A DNA stretch of 55,480 nt, from positions 1 to 55,480 of the forward strand of contig JBJHCH010000008.1 of the NCBI GenBank assembly GCA_050485905.1, written 5' to 3'. Position numbers and translations under genes: made by a program. Positions 42,557 to 50,935 of the stretch are shown one piece after another. Under the pieces are notes generated by a model. It saw nothing but the letters and a program-made list of their open reading frames with translations. It ran no database searches and was not told the origin of the DNA. The stretch's first letter is position 1; each line of letters begins with the position of its first letter. The DNA comes from JAWLCA01 sp050485905. Its GTDB lineage: Bacteria > Pseudomonadota > Alphaproteobacteria > Rhodobacterales > Rhodobacteraceae.

Positions 42557-43498
42557 ATGGCACGAGCCCAGGGGGCGCGGGCGCAGATGGCGCTGGCGTT
42601 CGAGACGACTTATGGCACCCCACCCGCTTCTGGCTTCACGCGCATTCCCTTCGCCAGCGCGACGCTAGGCGCGGAACAGCCGCTGCTGAACAGCGAGCTG
42701 CTGGGCTACGGCCGCGACCCGCTGCCGCCGATCAAGGACGCAGTCACGGCGGACGGCAATGTCGTCGTGCCCATCGATGCGCAGGCTTTCGGCTTCTGGC
42801 TGAAGGCAGCCTTCGGGCAGCCGATCACCACCGGGGCCGACGCTCCATACACCCACGAATTCCGCTCGGGGAACTGGACCCTGCCCAGCATGTCGATCGA
42901 GACCGGCATGCCCGAGGTGCCGCGTTTCGCGATGTATTCCGGCTGCGTGCTCGACACACTCAGCTGGCAGATGCAGCGCTCGGGGCTGCTGACGGCAACC
43001 GCCAGCCTGGTGGCGCAGGGCGAAATCACCGCGGCGAGTTCGGCCGCCGGGACACTCGCCGACCTCGCCCTGCAGCGCTTCGGCCATTTCAACGGCGCGA
43101 TCACGCGCAACGGTACGGCGCTGGGCAATATCGTCTCGGCCGAGATCAGCTATGCCAACAATCTCGACCGGGTGGAAACCATCCGCTCGGACGGGCGCAT
43201 CGATGGCGCGGACCCTTCCATCGCCGCGCTGACCGGCCGGATCGAGGTGCGTTTCGCAGATCAAGTCCTGGTGACGCAGGCGATCAATGGCGATCCCTGC
43301 GAGTTGTCCTTCGCCTACACGCTGCCCGCGGGCGAGAGCCTGACACTGGTGGCACATGCGGTCTATCTGCCGCGCCCGCGGATCGAGATTGCCGGGCCGC
43401 AAGGCGTGCAGGCCACCTTCGACTGGCAAGCCGCGCGCGACACCACGCTGGGGCGGATGTGCACCGTCACCCTGGTCAACGGCATCGAGGAGTACTGA
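42557..43498 (+). CDS. Tail tube protein
   Basis: 313 residues after an AAGGAG site. Major tail (tube) protein: AQMALAFETTYGTPPASGFT, GYGRDPLPPIKDAVTADGNV, AQAFGFWLKAAFGQPITTG, FRSGNWTLPSMSIETGMPEV, then an immunoglobulin-like C-terminal segment (LPAGESLTLVAHAVYLPRPR). It forms the tube of a non-contractile tail; the prophage is thus of siphovirus type. Confidence 0.9.
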   Translation: MARAQGARAQMALAFETTYGTPPASGFTRIPFASATLGAEQPLLNSELLGYGRDPLPPIKDAVTADGNVVVPIDAQAFGFWLKAAFGQPITTGADAPYTHEFRSGNWTLPSMSIETGMPEVPRFAMYSGCVLDTLSWQMQRSGLLTATASLVAQGEITAASSAAGTLADLALQRFGHFNGAITRNGTALGNIVSAEISYANNLDRVETIRSDGRIDGADPSIAALTGRIEVRFADQVLVTQAINGDPCELSFAYTLPAGESLTLVAHAVYLPRPRIEIAGPQGVQATFDWQAARDTTLGRMCTVTLVNGIEEY

Positions 43499-43501
43499 CG
43501 C

Positions 43502-43939
43502 ATGCTGCGTCTGAACCTCGCCCGTGAGCCGCACTGGCTCGATCTCGGTCTCGGCGTGCGCGTTCGGGTCGAGCCGCTGACCACCGCGCTGATGGTCGCC
43601 GCGCGCAGCGACCCTGCCGTGCGCAGCCTGCCCGAGGGCACGAGCGACGACGAGATCGCCGTGATCTTCGGCAAGGCACTTGCCGAACGCGCCATTCTTG
43701 ATTGGGAGGGCGTCGGCGATGCTGACGGAAATCCCACGCCGGTGACGCCCGAGGGTATCGCGGCCCTTCTCGACATCTGGCCGATCTTCGAGAAGTTCCA
43801 GATGGGCTATGTCGCCAAGGGTCTGGAGCTGGAAGCGGAAAAAAACGCCTCCGCGCCCTTGCCGACTGGGTCTGGGGCGGGGGCGAACGCTATTGCGCGG
43901 CCTGCGAAGGGGCGTGCCCGGACTGCCCGCAAGTCCTGA
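43502..43939 (+). CDS. Tail assembly chaperone, G-type frame
   Basis: 145 residues in the zero frame. The compact helical domain (LGLGVRVRVEPLTTALMVAA, SDDEIAVIFGKALAERAILD, PEGIAALLDIWPIFEKFQMG) lies between the tube and tape-measure genes, exactly where lambda G lies. After codon 113 the frame continues only into a low-complexity tail, whereas the -1 frame holds a structured domain. The slippery heptamer A AAA AAC at 43840-43846 therefore makes this the short product of a G/GT pair. Confidence 0.85.
   Translation: MLRLNLAREPHWLDLGLGVRVRVEPLTTALMVAARSDPAVRSLPEGTSDDEIAVIFGKALAERAILDWEGVGDADGNPTPVTPEGIAALLDIWPIFEKFQMGYVAKGLELEAEKNASAPLPTGSGAGANAIARPAKGRARTARKS
43840..43846 (+). promoter_or_regulatory. 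Slippery site for -1 ribosomal frameshift
   Basis: In the zero frame the codons are GAA AAA AAC; the heptamer A AAA AAC fits X XXY YYZ. Slipping back one base leads straight into the 43846-44175 frame. GC-rich sequence follows that could form the stimulatory structure. Confidence 0.75.
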
Positions 43940-44175
43940 ACGCACCGTGCACATGGGAAGGCTGGCAGGTCTGGGACCTGGCCGGGCGGCTCGGCGGCCA
44001 GATTCGCACTGTCCCTGGCGTTGTGCTCGGTTGGGACATGAGCGCGGCACTCGCGATGGCCGGCGCGCTGGGCGTCAACCCGCGCGCTGCGGCCGAATTT
44101 CTGCCCGTGATCGAGGCCGTGATGGCGCGGCATCTCAATGATCAGATGGATGGCAGCAGGGAGGCTGACCGATGA
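43846..44175 (+). CDS. Tail assembly chaperone, T-type frameshift extension
   Basis: Open in the -1 frame relative to the G-type gene for about 109 codons, and lacking a good start codon until late in the frame (GTG or ATG near 44030), so it should be made as a GT fusion. It begins RLRALADWVWGGGERYCAAC, then GACPDCP with two Cys pairs likely to bind zinc, WEGWQVWDLAGRLGGQIRTV, and FLPVIEAVMARHLNDQMDGS. Its stop overlaps the tape-measure ATG, as in lambda-type phages. T domains contact the tape measure during tail assembly. Confidence 0.78.
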   Translation, partial: RLRALADWVWGGGERYCAACEGACPDCPQVLNAPCTWEGWQVWDLAGRLGGQIRTVPGVVLGWDMSAALAMAGALGVNPRAAAEFLPVIEAVMARHLNDQMDGSREADR

Positions 44176-45599
44176 CAGAAAAACGCGTCAGTGTCCGCCT
44201 CTCGGCCACCGGCGGGCGGCAGGTGAAGGCCGAGCTCGAGGGCGTAGGCGAAGCAGGCTCTCGCGGCTTTGGTCGGCTGTCCCGCGAGATGGAGGGCGCC
44301 AACGCGCGGCTTGCAGCCTTTGCCCGGCGTGCGCGGGTGGCGATGGCCGCAGCGGCGGCAGCGATTGCGGCGGCGGCCACCGCGATGATCCGCTCCGGCC
44401 TGCAGGTCATCGACAGCCAGGCAAAACTGGCCGCCTCGCTGGGGACCACGGTCGAGAGCATCCAGGTGCTCGAGCGCGCGGGCGATCTGGCGGGCGTGTC
44501 CATGGGGCAGGTCGAACAGGCCGCCATGCAGCTGACCCGGCGGCTGAGCCAGGCTGCTGCTGGCACGGGACCTGCTGTCGATGCCCTGACCCGGCTGCGG
44601 TTGTCTGCTGCCGAGTTGCAGGCCCTGCCGCTCGACCAGCGCATCGCGCTCATTCAGGATCGTCTGGCCGAGTTCGTGCCCGAGGCCGAGCGGGCGGCGG
44701 TGGCCTCGCAGCTCTTCGGCGATCGGGCGGCACTCGTGTTCACGCGGATCGACACGGCCACGCTGCGCCAGGCCACACAGGACGTACGCGATTTCGGCGT
44801 GGTGGTCTCCGATCAGGACGCCGCGCAGATCGAGCGTACGAATGACGCGATCTCGCGGCTCGGCCTGATCTGGCGCGGGCTCTCGAACCAGCTTGCCGTG
44901 GCCGCAGCCCCGGCGCTGGAGGCGGTGGCGAATGCCATGGCCGCTGTTGCACGCACCACCGGACCGCTGGGCATCGCCATTCGCACGCTCTTTGACAATC
45001 TCGGGCGTCTGACCTCCTATGCTGCTGGCATCGCCACGCTGATGGCCGGGCGGTTTGTGGCGGCCAAGGTTGCGGCGGCAGTCTCGGTGCGCGGCCTGGC
45101 CATGGCGCTGGTGATCCTGCGCGGGGCTTTGCTGCGTCTGCCGCTGATCGGTCTCGTCGTCGCGGCGGGCGAGTTGATCCACTGGTTCGGCCGGTTGGTG
45201 CGCGGGGCGGGCGGGTTTGGCAATGCGCTTTCGCTGCTCGGCGACCTTGCCCGCGAGGTCTGGGCGCGCATGCAGCTGGGCGCCGTCGCCATGGGCCTCG
45301 CGATCATGGCGAGCTGGGCCGACATCAAGGCCGCGATCGCCGAGGCGCTGCAGGCCTCGCTGGAAGCCGTGGTCGGTTTTGGCAATGCCGCCCTGAACAC
45401 CTTCCAGGGGGCGCTGGATGCGATCAAGGTTCTCTGGGACGCGCTGCCCACGGCCATCGGGGATTTCGCGTTTCAGGCCGCAAATGCGCTGATCGCAGGC
45501 GTCGAGGCCATGCTGAATGGCGTCGGGCGGCGCATCAACGGGTTTCTGGACGGGATCAATGCCGGGCTCGAGGCGCTGTCGAGCGGCGGATTTCGCTGA
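44172..45599 (+). CDS. Tape measure protein, N-terminal part (frame-broken)
   Basis: 475 residues: N-terminal RVSVRLSATGGRQVKAELEG, long Ala-rich helices (RARVAMAAAAAAIAAAATAM), VDALTRLRLSAAELQALPLD, and hydrophobic stretches (TSYAAGIATLMAGRFVAAKV; ALVILRGALLRLPLIGLVVA) usual in tape measures. It ends in ALSSGGFR and a stop, but the next frame continues without break (ERRISLIGNLELGRIDNPF) into the following ORF. The two were one gene of about 815 codons. Tail length is set by this protein, so the break should block normal tails unless read through. Confidence 0.85.
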   Translation: MTEKRVSVRLSATGGRQVKAELEGVGEAGSRGFGRLSREMEGANARLAAFARRARVAMAAAAAAIAAAATAMIRSGLQVIDSQAKLAASLGTTVESIQVLERAGDLAGVSMGQVEQAAMQLTRRLSQAAAGTGPAVDALTRLRLSAAELQALPLDQRIALIQDRLAEFVPEAERAAVASQLFGDRAALVFTRIDTATLRQATQDVRDFGVVVSDQDAAQIERTNDAISRLGLIWRGLSNQLAVAAAPALEAVANAMAAVARTTGPLGIAIRTLFDNLGRLTSYAAGIATLMAGRFVAAKVAAAVSVRGLAMALVILRGALLRLPLIGLVVAAGELIHWFGRLVRGAGGFGNALSLLGDLAREVWARMQLGAVAMGLAIMASWADIKAAIAEALQASLEAVVGFGNAALNTFQGALDAIKVLWDALPTAIGDFAFQAANALIAGVEAMLNGVGRRINGFLDGINAGLEALSSGGFR

Positions 45600-45712
45600 T
45601 CGGCAACCTGGAACTGGGCCGGATCGACAATCCCTTTGCGGGATCGGCAGCTGAGGCTGGCGCCGAGGCTCGCGCGGCGTTTCAGGCGGCGTTTACAGCT
45701 GAGCCGATCACC

Positions 45713-46618
45713 ATGCCGGATCTCGGGCTTGGCGCTTATGCCGAGGAAGCCCGCGGTCAGGCCGAGGCACTGCGCGAGGTGATGTCCGGCGTGGTCGATG
45801 CGGCAACTGCGCCGCTGGAGTCGGTGGCTGCGCTCAGAGAGGCTGTGGCCGCGTCGGGAGTCGATGCTGAAACCGCCCTCACGGGCGCGCGGACCGCCGC
45901 CGAGAGCCTCGAGGAGGCGCTCGACGCCACGGGTGAGGCCGCAACACGCGCGGGCGGTGCCGGTCGCGGGGCCGGTCAGGCGCTGCGCGCGGCGGCGGAC
46001 ACCGCGCGAGATGCCTGGGAGGCGACCGCTGAAGCCGTCCGCGCCGCGCAGGAGCGCTCCCGCGAGATCGCCCAGGGCCTCGCGCAGGACATTGTCGGCC
46101 CCATCAAGGAGGCGCTGAAGTCGGGAGAGTTCACCTGGGAGACATTCGCGAGCGCGATCTCGCGGATCGCCCAGAACCTGGCAAACCGGCTGATCGAGCT
46201 TGCCTTCAAGCCGATCGAGAACGCGATCATGCGCGCTTTCTCCGGCATGGGTGGCGGTGGGGGTTTCTTCGCGAGCCTCTTCGGTTTCGCCAAGGGCGGA
46301 GTATTTGCAGGTGGCCTGGAACTCACTGCCTTCGCACGCGGCGGCGTGGTCAACCGTCCCACGGTGTTCCCCTTCTCGCGTGGCATCGGGCTGATGGGCG
46401 AGGCAGGGCCCGAGGCGATCCTGCCGCTGCGCCGAGGGCGTGACGGGCGGCTCGGGGTCGAGATGAACGGCGCGCCCGCCCAACCCGCGCAGGACATGTC
46501 GACGCGCATCATCAACGTGCTCGACCCGTCCGTCGTGGGCGACTACCTCGCCACGCCCTCCGGCGAGCGGGCGATCCTGAACGTCATTCGCCGCAACCGG
46601 AGTGCCTTGAATGCCTGA
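45713..46618 (+). CDS. Tape measure protein, C-terminal part (frame-broken)
   Basis: 301 residues from the first ATG; coding character reaches upstream to about 45581 in this frame, joining the N-terminal part. Contains a coiled coil (ARDAWEATAEAVRAAQERSR), the lambda tape-measure C-terminal domain (EFTWETFASAISRIAQNLAN, RLIELAFKPIENAIMRAFSG) and the family signature ELTAFARGGVVNRPTVFPFS, GLMGEAGPEAILPLRRG. A Gly-rich FASLFGFAKGGVFAGG lies before it. Ends four codons into the next tail gene. Confidence 0.85.
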   Translation: MPDLGLGAYAEEARGQAEALREVMSGVVDAATAPLESVAALREAVAASGVDAETALTGARTAAESLEEALDATGEAATRAGGAGRGAGQALRAAADTARDAWEATAEAVRAAQERSREIAQGLAQDIVGPIKEALKSGEFTWETFASAISRIAQNLANRLIELAFKPIENAIMRAFSGMGGGGGFFASLFGFAKGGVFAGGLELTAFARGGVVNRPTVFPFSRGIGLMGEAGPEAILPLRRGRDGRLGVEMNGAPAQPAQDMSTRIINVLDPSVVGDYLATPSGERAILNVIRRNRSALNA

Positions 46619-47783
46619 GCAGGGTGACCCACTGCCGCCGCCACTCTGGGCATTCCCGGCGGCGCAGGAGATCACCGAGGTACTGGAATGGCGCACCGAT
46701 GTACTGGCATCGCGCGCGGGCGAACAACGCATCGCGCTCCGGCCCCGGCCGCGCGAGATCGTCACGTTTCGCCACCGGCTGGACGCGCTGGGCATGGCGC
46801 GCGCGGCGGAACTGGCACGCGCCGCGTTCGCGAGTGACTGGCAGGTCCCGCTCTGGCATCTGGCGCTGCAGCCGGGGGCCGACCTGGAACAAGGCGCCAC
46901 CGAGATCCCACTCGATATGGGGCTCTCGGATTTCCGGGCGGGCGACGCGGCGGCAATCGCTGTCGATGGCCGTCAGGCGGAGACAGTAGCCATCGTCGGC
47001 ATTCAGCCTGAGCGGTTGATCCTGGCGGAGCCGTTGGTGCTGCAACTGCCAAGCCCGACCGTGGCGGCGCGGCGCATTACCATTGCGCCGATCCGCAACG
47101 GGGTGCTGGCCTCGGCCATCGAGATCGTGCGCCGCCGGCAGGGCGATGGCACGCTCACGGCCAGCTTCCTCTTGCGCGATGCGCCGGGCCTCATAGCACC
47201 GGTGCAGCCGACCTATCTCGGCCGCTCGGTCCAGACCGACCCGAGCCTTGTGCGCCGTCCGCTCAGCACCAGCCTGCGCCGTGCGGTCGAATATATCGAC
47301 AACGGCTTCGGGCCGGTGGTGGTCGAGCCGGTGAGAGATGTCTTCGAACGCGGCGAGACGATCACGCTGAAGGCGCAAGGCCCCAGCGCACGCCATGCCC
47401 TGCGCCGCCGGCTCTGGTCGCTCCGAGGTCGGCAGGCCAGCTTCTGGCTGCCGACCTGGGGGCGCGAGTTGCAGTTGCGCGCAGCCATGACCTCGGGATC
47501 CACGCTAATGCGTGTCGCGCCGGTCGCATCGCTCTCGGCCTATGTCGGCCGCGCGATCGTGCTGGAAATGCCCTCTGTGCTTCGGTTCCGCACGATCACC
47601 GCCGCCATCGCCGAGGGCGCAGACCATCGGCTGACGCTATCCTCGAACCTCGGGGAGCCGGTCCCGCTCACGACGAAGGCGCATTTCCTGACCGCGATGC
47701 GCGCGGATGCCGATCGCGTCGAGATCCAGCATGGCGCAGTGGCGAGCGAGGTCACGTTGCCTGTCATCGAGGTGCCAGAGTGA
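46611..47783 (+). CDS. Tail protein (distal tail/tip region)
   Basis: 390 residues, overlapping the tape-measure end by 8 bp. PPPLWAFPAAQEITEVLEWR, RPREIVTFRHRLDALGMARA, WQVPLWHLALQPGADLEQGA and RRLWSLRGRQASFWLPTWGR are in the style of rhodobacterial phage tail proteins between tape measure and DUF2163. Probably a distal tail component. The gene is complete; the mercury operon begins on the opposite strand 185 bp after its stop. Confidence 0.75.
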   Translation: MPEQGDPLPPPLWAFPAAQEITEVLEWRTDVLASRAGEQRIALRPRPREIVTFRHRLDALGMARAAELARAAFASDWQVPLWHLALQPGADLEQGATEIPLDMGLSDFRAGDAAAIAVDGRQAETVAIVGIQPERLILAEPLVLQLPSPTVAARRITIAPIRNGVLASAIEIVRRRQGDGTLTASFLLRDAPGLIAPVQPTYLGRSVQTDPSLVRRPLSTSLRRAVEYIDNGFGPVVVEPVRDVFERGETITLKAQGPSARHALRRRLWSLRGRQASFWLPTWGRELQLRAAMTSGSTLMRVAPVASLSAYVGRAIVLEMPSVLRFRTITAAIAEGADHRLTLSSNLGEPVPLTTKAHFLTAMRADADRVEIQHGAVASEVTLPVIEVPE

Positions 47784-47968
47784 AGACGGACACGGGGCAT
47801 AGGTCGAGGCAATGTCCTTGACGCGGATCAGGCTGACTTCCTGGTTTTCCCCCTGGAGCGCCGGATTTCAGCGTCCGCTACAATAATCCTGGAACAGCGA
47901 GGCTTCCCGCGCGCCAATCCGAGAGCCGCCGTTAAGTTTGCTGGGATATCATCCGATCCGTCATTGGA

Positions 47969-49393
47969 TCATCCGGCGCAGCAGGACAGCTTCGCAACAT
48001 CCTTGTCGAAGGTCTGCGCGGCGAGTCTCAGCCCTTCCACCGTGGTGAGATAGGGAAATATCGTCTCGCCGAGCGCCTTTGTCGTCATGCCGAACTTGAG
48101 CGCCATGGCGAGCGTCTGGATACTGTCTGCTCCCTCTGGCGCCATGATCACGCCGCCCAGCAGGCGGTCGGTCGCCCGGTCCGCGACCAGCTTGATCAGC
48201 CCGCGCGTATCGCGGGCGGCGAGCGCGCGGGGCACGTTGTCGAGGGTCAGCACGCTGGTTTTCACCTCGTGTCCGGCCGCCCGCGCCTGCGCTTCGGTCA
48301 GGCCGACGCCGGCGATCTGCGGATCGGTGAACACGACCCAGGGCATGGCGGCGTTGTCGTAGCGCTCCGCCCCGCCCAGCACAGCGTTCCTTGCTGCCAA
48401 TTTCGAACCATAAGCGGCCATGTAGACGAACTGGTCGCGGTTGGTCACGTCGCCCGCGGCATAGATGCCCGGCCGCGTGGTCTGCATGTCGTCGCCCACC
48501 ACGATGGCACCGCGAGCATCAGTCTCGACACCCATCTCGTCAAGGCCCAGACCTTCGGTATTGGGTGCCCGTCCGGCGGTCACGACAAGGTGGTCGCCCA
48601 TGAGTTCCAGCCGCCTGCCGCCCTCTTCGATGCACAGCACCGCACGCCCGCTCGACGCCTCGCAGGCGTCATAGGTAACGCCGCAGTAAAGCGTGATGCC
48701 CTCGGCACGGAAGGCCTCGGCCAGCGCCTCGGAAACCTCCGGCTCGGCCTGCGGCAACAGACGCGAGCGGCAGACCACCGTCACCTCCACCCCCATCCGC
48801 GCCATCATCAGCGCGAGCTCCGAGCCGATATAGCCGCCGCCGAGGAAGATCAGGCTTTGGGGCAGCGTATCGAGATCGAGCAGCGAGGTAGAATCGAGGG
48901 TCGGCACATCGTCGATGCCGGGGATCGGCGGCAGCGCCGGGCGTCCGCCGGTGGCGATGACGATCTTTGGCGCCGCGATCCGGCGCCCGCCGACCTTCAC
49001 CCCGCCCTCGACCAGTTCCGCCGGGCCCTCGTCGATATAGGTGATGGTCTCGTAGCCCGGCAGAAGGTCGGCGTATTTCTTCTGCCGCAGCGTGGCCACC
49101 AAATCGCGCTTGCCCTGCATCAGCGCCGGCCAGTCGGTGACCGCCGCCTCGCCGGACAGGCCGGGGAAGCGTCCGGCGGCCTTCGCGCAGTGGATCGCCT
49201 CGGCGGCGCGGATCATCGTCTTCGACGGCACGCAGCCGACATTCACACAGGTGCCACCGATAGCGCCGTGACCGATCAGCGCGACGCGCTTACCGCTCTC
49301 GGCCGCGGTGATGGCCGCGGAAAATCCGGCCGACCCGGCGCCGATAACGGCAAGGTCGAAATCGCCCCTGGGTGCGCCACTTTCGTCTCTCAT
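47969..49393 (-). CDS. merA: Mercuric reductase
   Basis: 474 residues from ATG 49393 after a GGAAC site. Cytoplasmic flavoenzyme that reduces Hg(II) to Hg(0) with NADPH. FAD site AVIGAGSAGFSAAITAAESG, redox pair Cys49/Cys54 in GTCVNVGCVPSK, NADPH site FLGGGYIGSELALMMARMGV, second FAD motif GIYAAGDVT, and the C-terminal Cys471-Cys472 that hand over mercury. There is no N-terminal MerP-like (HMA) domain, so it is the short form common in many operons. Last gene of the leftward mer operon. Confidence 0.95.
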   Translation of the reverse strand: MRDESGAPRGDFDLAVIGAGSAGFSAAITAAESGKRVALIGHGAIGGTCVNVGCVPSKTMIRAAEAIHCAKAAGRFPGLSGEAAVTDWPALMQGKRDLVATLRQKKYADLLPGYETITYIDEGPAELVEGGVKVGGRRIAAPKIVIATGGRPALPPIPGIDDVPTLDSTSLLDLDTLPQSLIFLGGGYIGSELALMMARMGVEVTVVCRSRLLPQAEPEVSEALAEAFRAEGITLYCGVTYDACEASSGRAVLCIEEGGRRLELMGDHLVVTAGRAPNTEGLGLDEMGVETDARGAIVVGDDMQTTRPGIYAAGDVTNRDQFVYMAAYGSKLAARNAVLGGAERYDNAAMPWVVFTDPQIAGVGLTEAQARAAGHEVKTSVLTLDNVPRALAARDTRGLIKLVADRATDRLLGGVIMAPEGADSIQTLAMALKFGMTTKALGETIFPYLTTVEGLRLAAQTFDKDVAKLSCCAG

Positions 49394-49475
49394 TTGATGT
49401 TCCTTTCGGCGGTCCGGTCGGGCCGCTTGGTCAGCAGGTAGGTTGAGGCAGCCATCGCGAAAAAGCACTGAGGCA

Positions 49476-49706
49476 TCATTGATTGTCCCCTCGGCTCTGG
49501 TTCTGACGTCGCTGGCGTCGCCACACAGCGTAGACCGTTAGCCCGATGAAAAGGGCCAGCGCCGGAAACAGCACATAGTCGATCCAGCCCAGCGCCGCCG
49601 AAAGCCCGACGGCCCCGAGCAACACCACCATCACCGGCGTGAAACAGCCGATCGCCACGATCACCGTGCCGATGGCGCCGTATTTCAGAAGCCTGTCATC
49701 CCTCAT
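49476..49706 (-). CDS. merF: Mercury transporter MerF
   Basis: 76 residues. Two-helix inner membrane mercury transporter: LLKYGAIGTVIVAIGCFTPV, VVLLGAVGLSAALGWIDYVL and PALALFIGLTVYAVWRRQ follow the MerF pattern closely. Known MerF also has a CC pair near the C-terminus; here the tail ends RRQNQSRGDNQ without it, so the cytosolic handover pair is missing. Its start overlaps the previous gene by 11 bp. Confidence 0.9.
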   Translation of the reverse strand: MRDDRLLKYGAIGTVIVAIGCFTPVMVVLLGAVGLSAALGWIDYVLFPALALFIGLTVYAVWRRQRRQNQSRGDNQ

Positions 49707-50025
49707 CAGACAGTCTCGCCTCGCAACAGTCCGCCGGATCCGTCCGGCGTCTGCGCCAGAAGCCGAAGGCCGCCGCGCCGGCGATGGCCAGCGCCACGAT
49801 CCACAGCGGGTCGAGCCGCGCCGAGAACCCCGCGAGCGCGCCGAGCGCCCCGCCCGCCAGCAGCACGGGCCCCAGGCAGCACAGCACCATCAGCGAGCCA
49901 GCGCCGATCATGGCAGCCGGCATTGCCCAGCCGTCGCCCCGGCTCTTGCCGGCTTCGGCCTCGCCGCGCCAGTCGGGTTCGGTGCCGTTTCGGACTGGCT
50001 CCGCGTAATCTGCATCGTCGCGCAT
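49696..50025 (-). CDS. Mer-operon membrane protein with two CC pairs
   Basis: 109 residues. Two hydrophobic helices (MIGAGSLMVLCCLGPVLLAG and WIVALAIAGAAAFGFW) with a CC in the first and a second CC in the tail (DPADCCEARLSDEG). That is the layout of small mercury transporters (MerT/MerF/MerC), but the sequence matches none that I know. The tail CC may supply what MerF here lacks. It lies 2 bp after merP and overlaps merF, so it is a true operon member. Confidence 0.75.
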   Translation of the reverse strand: MRDDADYAEPVRNGTEPDWRGEAEAGKSRGDGWAMPAAMIGAGSLMVLCCLGPVLLAGGALGALAGFSARLDPLWIVALAIAGAAAFGFWRRRRTDPADCCEARLSDEG

Positions 50026-50027
50026 GG

Positions 50028-50327
50028 TCAGTACCCCTCCTCGAGTGCGGTCCCGGCGAAGCCGTACATCGCCACCGACGCGGCGATCGCCTCGGGCGTT
50101 GTATCGTCATCGTCGAAACGCACCGAGAAGATGGCCGAACGGCGATCTTTGCTCTGCTCCCTCTCGAGAATTTCGACCGAAGGCACGGACGTCAGCGCCT
50201 GAGCGGCAATGTAGCCGCAGGACGGACACCAGAGACCGTCGACGGCGATGCGCGCGATGCGCTCTGCCGCCTGCGCGCTACCGGCGGCGAGCCCGAGAAG
50301 AAGGGCGAGGGCAAGGGTTCGGGACAT
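50028..50327 (-). CDS. merP: Periplasmic mercury-binding protein MerP-like
   Basis: 99 residues with signal peptide RTLALALLLGLAAGSAQAA. Heavy-metal-associated fold with the binding motif DGLWCPSCGYIA (Cys34, Cys37), a variant of the usual GMTCAACP. RSAIFSVRFDDDDTTPEAIA and AASVAMYGFAGTALEEGY close the domain. Picks up Hg(II) in the periplasm and passes it to MerT. GGAGG ribosome site; 13 bp after merT. Confidence 0.88.
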   Translation of the reverse strand: MSRTLALALLLGLAAGSAQAAERIARIAVDGLWCPSCGYIAAQALTSVPSVEILEREQSKDRRSAIFSVRFDDDDTTPEAIAASVAMYGFAGTALEEGY

Positions 50328-50340
50328 GACGTTCCTCCGT

Positions 50341-50736
50341 TCAGTAGCTCAGGATGAAGGGGGTGAGATAGGGAAAGGTGATGGCCGTGACGGCGAGCGC
50401 GACGGCGAACCAGACGAGCCCGCGCAACAGCCGCCGGTCGAGCGGTCGCGCGCAGCCGTCGCCGCCGCAGGGAAGGGGCCGATAGGCGCGCCAGAACCCC
50501 CAGCCGAGAAACCCCGCCGCCACCGCGAAGGTCAACCACTTGTATTGCGCGAGCGCCCCGAGCTGACCGATGAAGGCGCCCGTCACCCCGAGACTGACCA
50601 GCACCAGCGGCAGCACGCAGCACGAGCCGAGCGCCAGCGCCGCCAGCAGCCCACCGCCGACGGCGACCCGGTCGCCGGCCGACATTTCTCGCGAATCGCC
50701 CTGATCCGTTCCGGAGCCCGCAACATCGTTTGCCAT
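50341..50736 (-). CDS. merT: Mercuric transporter MerT
   Basis: 131 residues from ATG 50736. Three-helix importer: GGGLLAALALGSCCVLPLVL with the membrane CC pair, LGVTGAFIGQLGALAQYKWL, FRAYRPLPCGGDGCARPLDR with the cytosolic Cys pair, and LVWFAVALAVTAITFPYL. First gene of the leftward operon, divergent from merR, with the MerR-controlled promoter between them. Confidence 0.93.
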   Translation of the reverse strand: MANDVAGSGTDQGDSREMSAGDRVAVGGGLLAALALGSCCVLPLVLVSLGVTGAFIGQLGALAQYKWLTFAVAAGFLGWGFWRAYRPLPCGGDGCARPLDRRLLRGLVWFAVALAVTAITFPYLTPFILSY

Positions 50737-50890
50737 CGCGTTGCCTTCTGCCCAGCTAACCCCTGCAAGAAACACAGGATCGAGTTCTCACGAGCCCCTT
50801 CACCCTCCGGCAACCGGCGCTGGTCTCGCATGCATGCACGCCACGCAGGTGGTGGTACCGGGAAAAGGGACCTTGCCATTCTGTGAGCCA

Positions 50891-50921
50891 TGCCTACAGT
50901 CTGTAGCAACTACAGGCTCAA
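50891..50921 (-). promoter_or_regulatory. MerR-controlled mer promoter/operator
   Basis: On the minus strand: -35 TTGAGC (50921-50916), a 19-bp spacer with the perfect dyad CTGTAG-TTG-CTACAG (50915-50901), then -10 TAGGCA (50896-50891). The over-long 19-bp spacer with a dyad between the boxes is the hallmark of promoters that MerR untwists when it binds mercury. Confidence 0.8.
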
Positions 50922-50935
50922 GAGGAAAAGATCGC

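Noticed and set aside
42665..44050. 461-residue open frame on the minus strand
   Set aside because: Covers the tail tube and chaperone genes in antisense; no motif or ribosome site.
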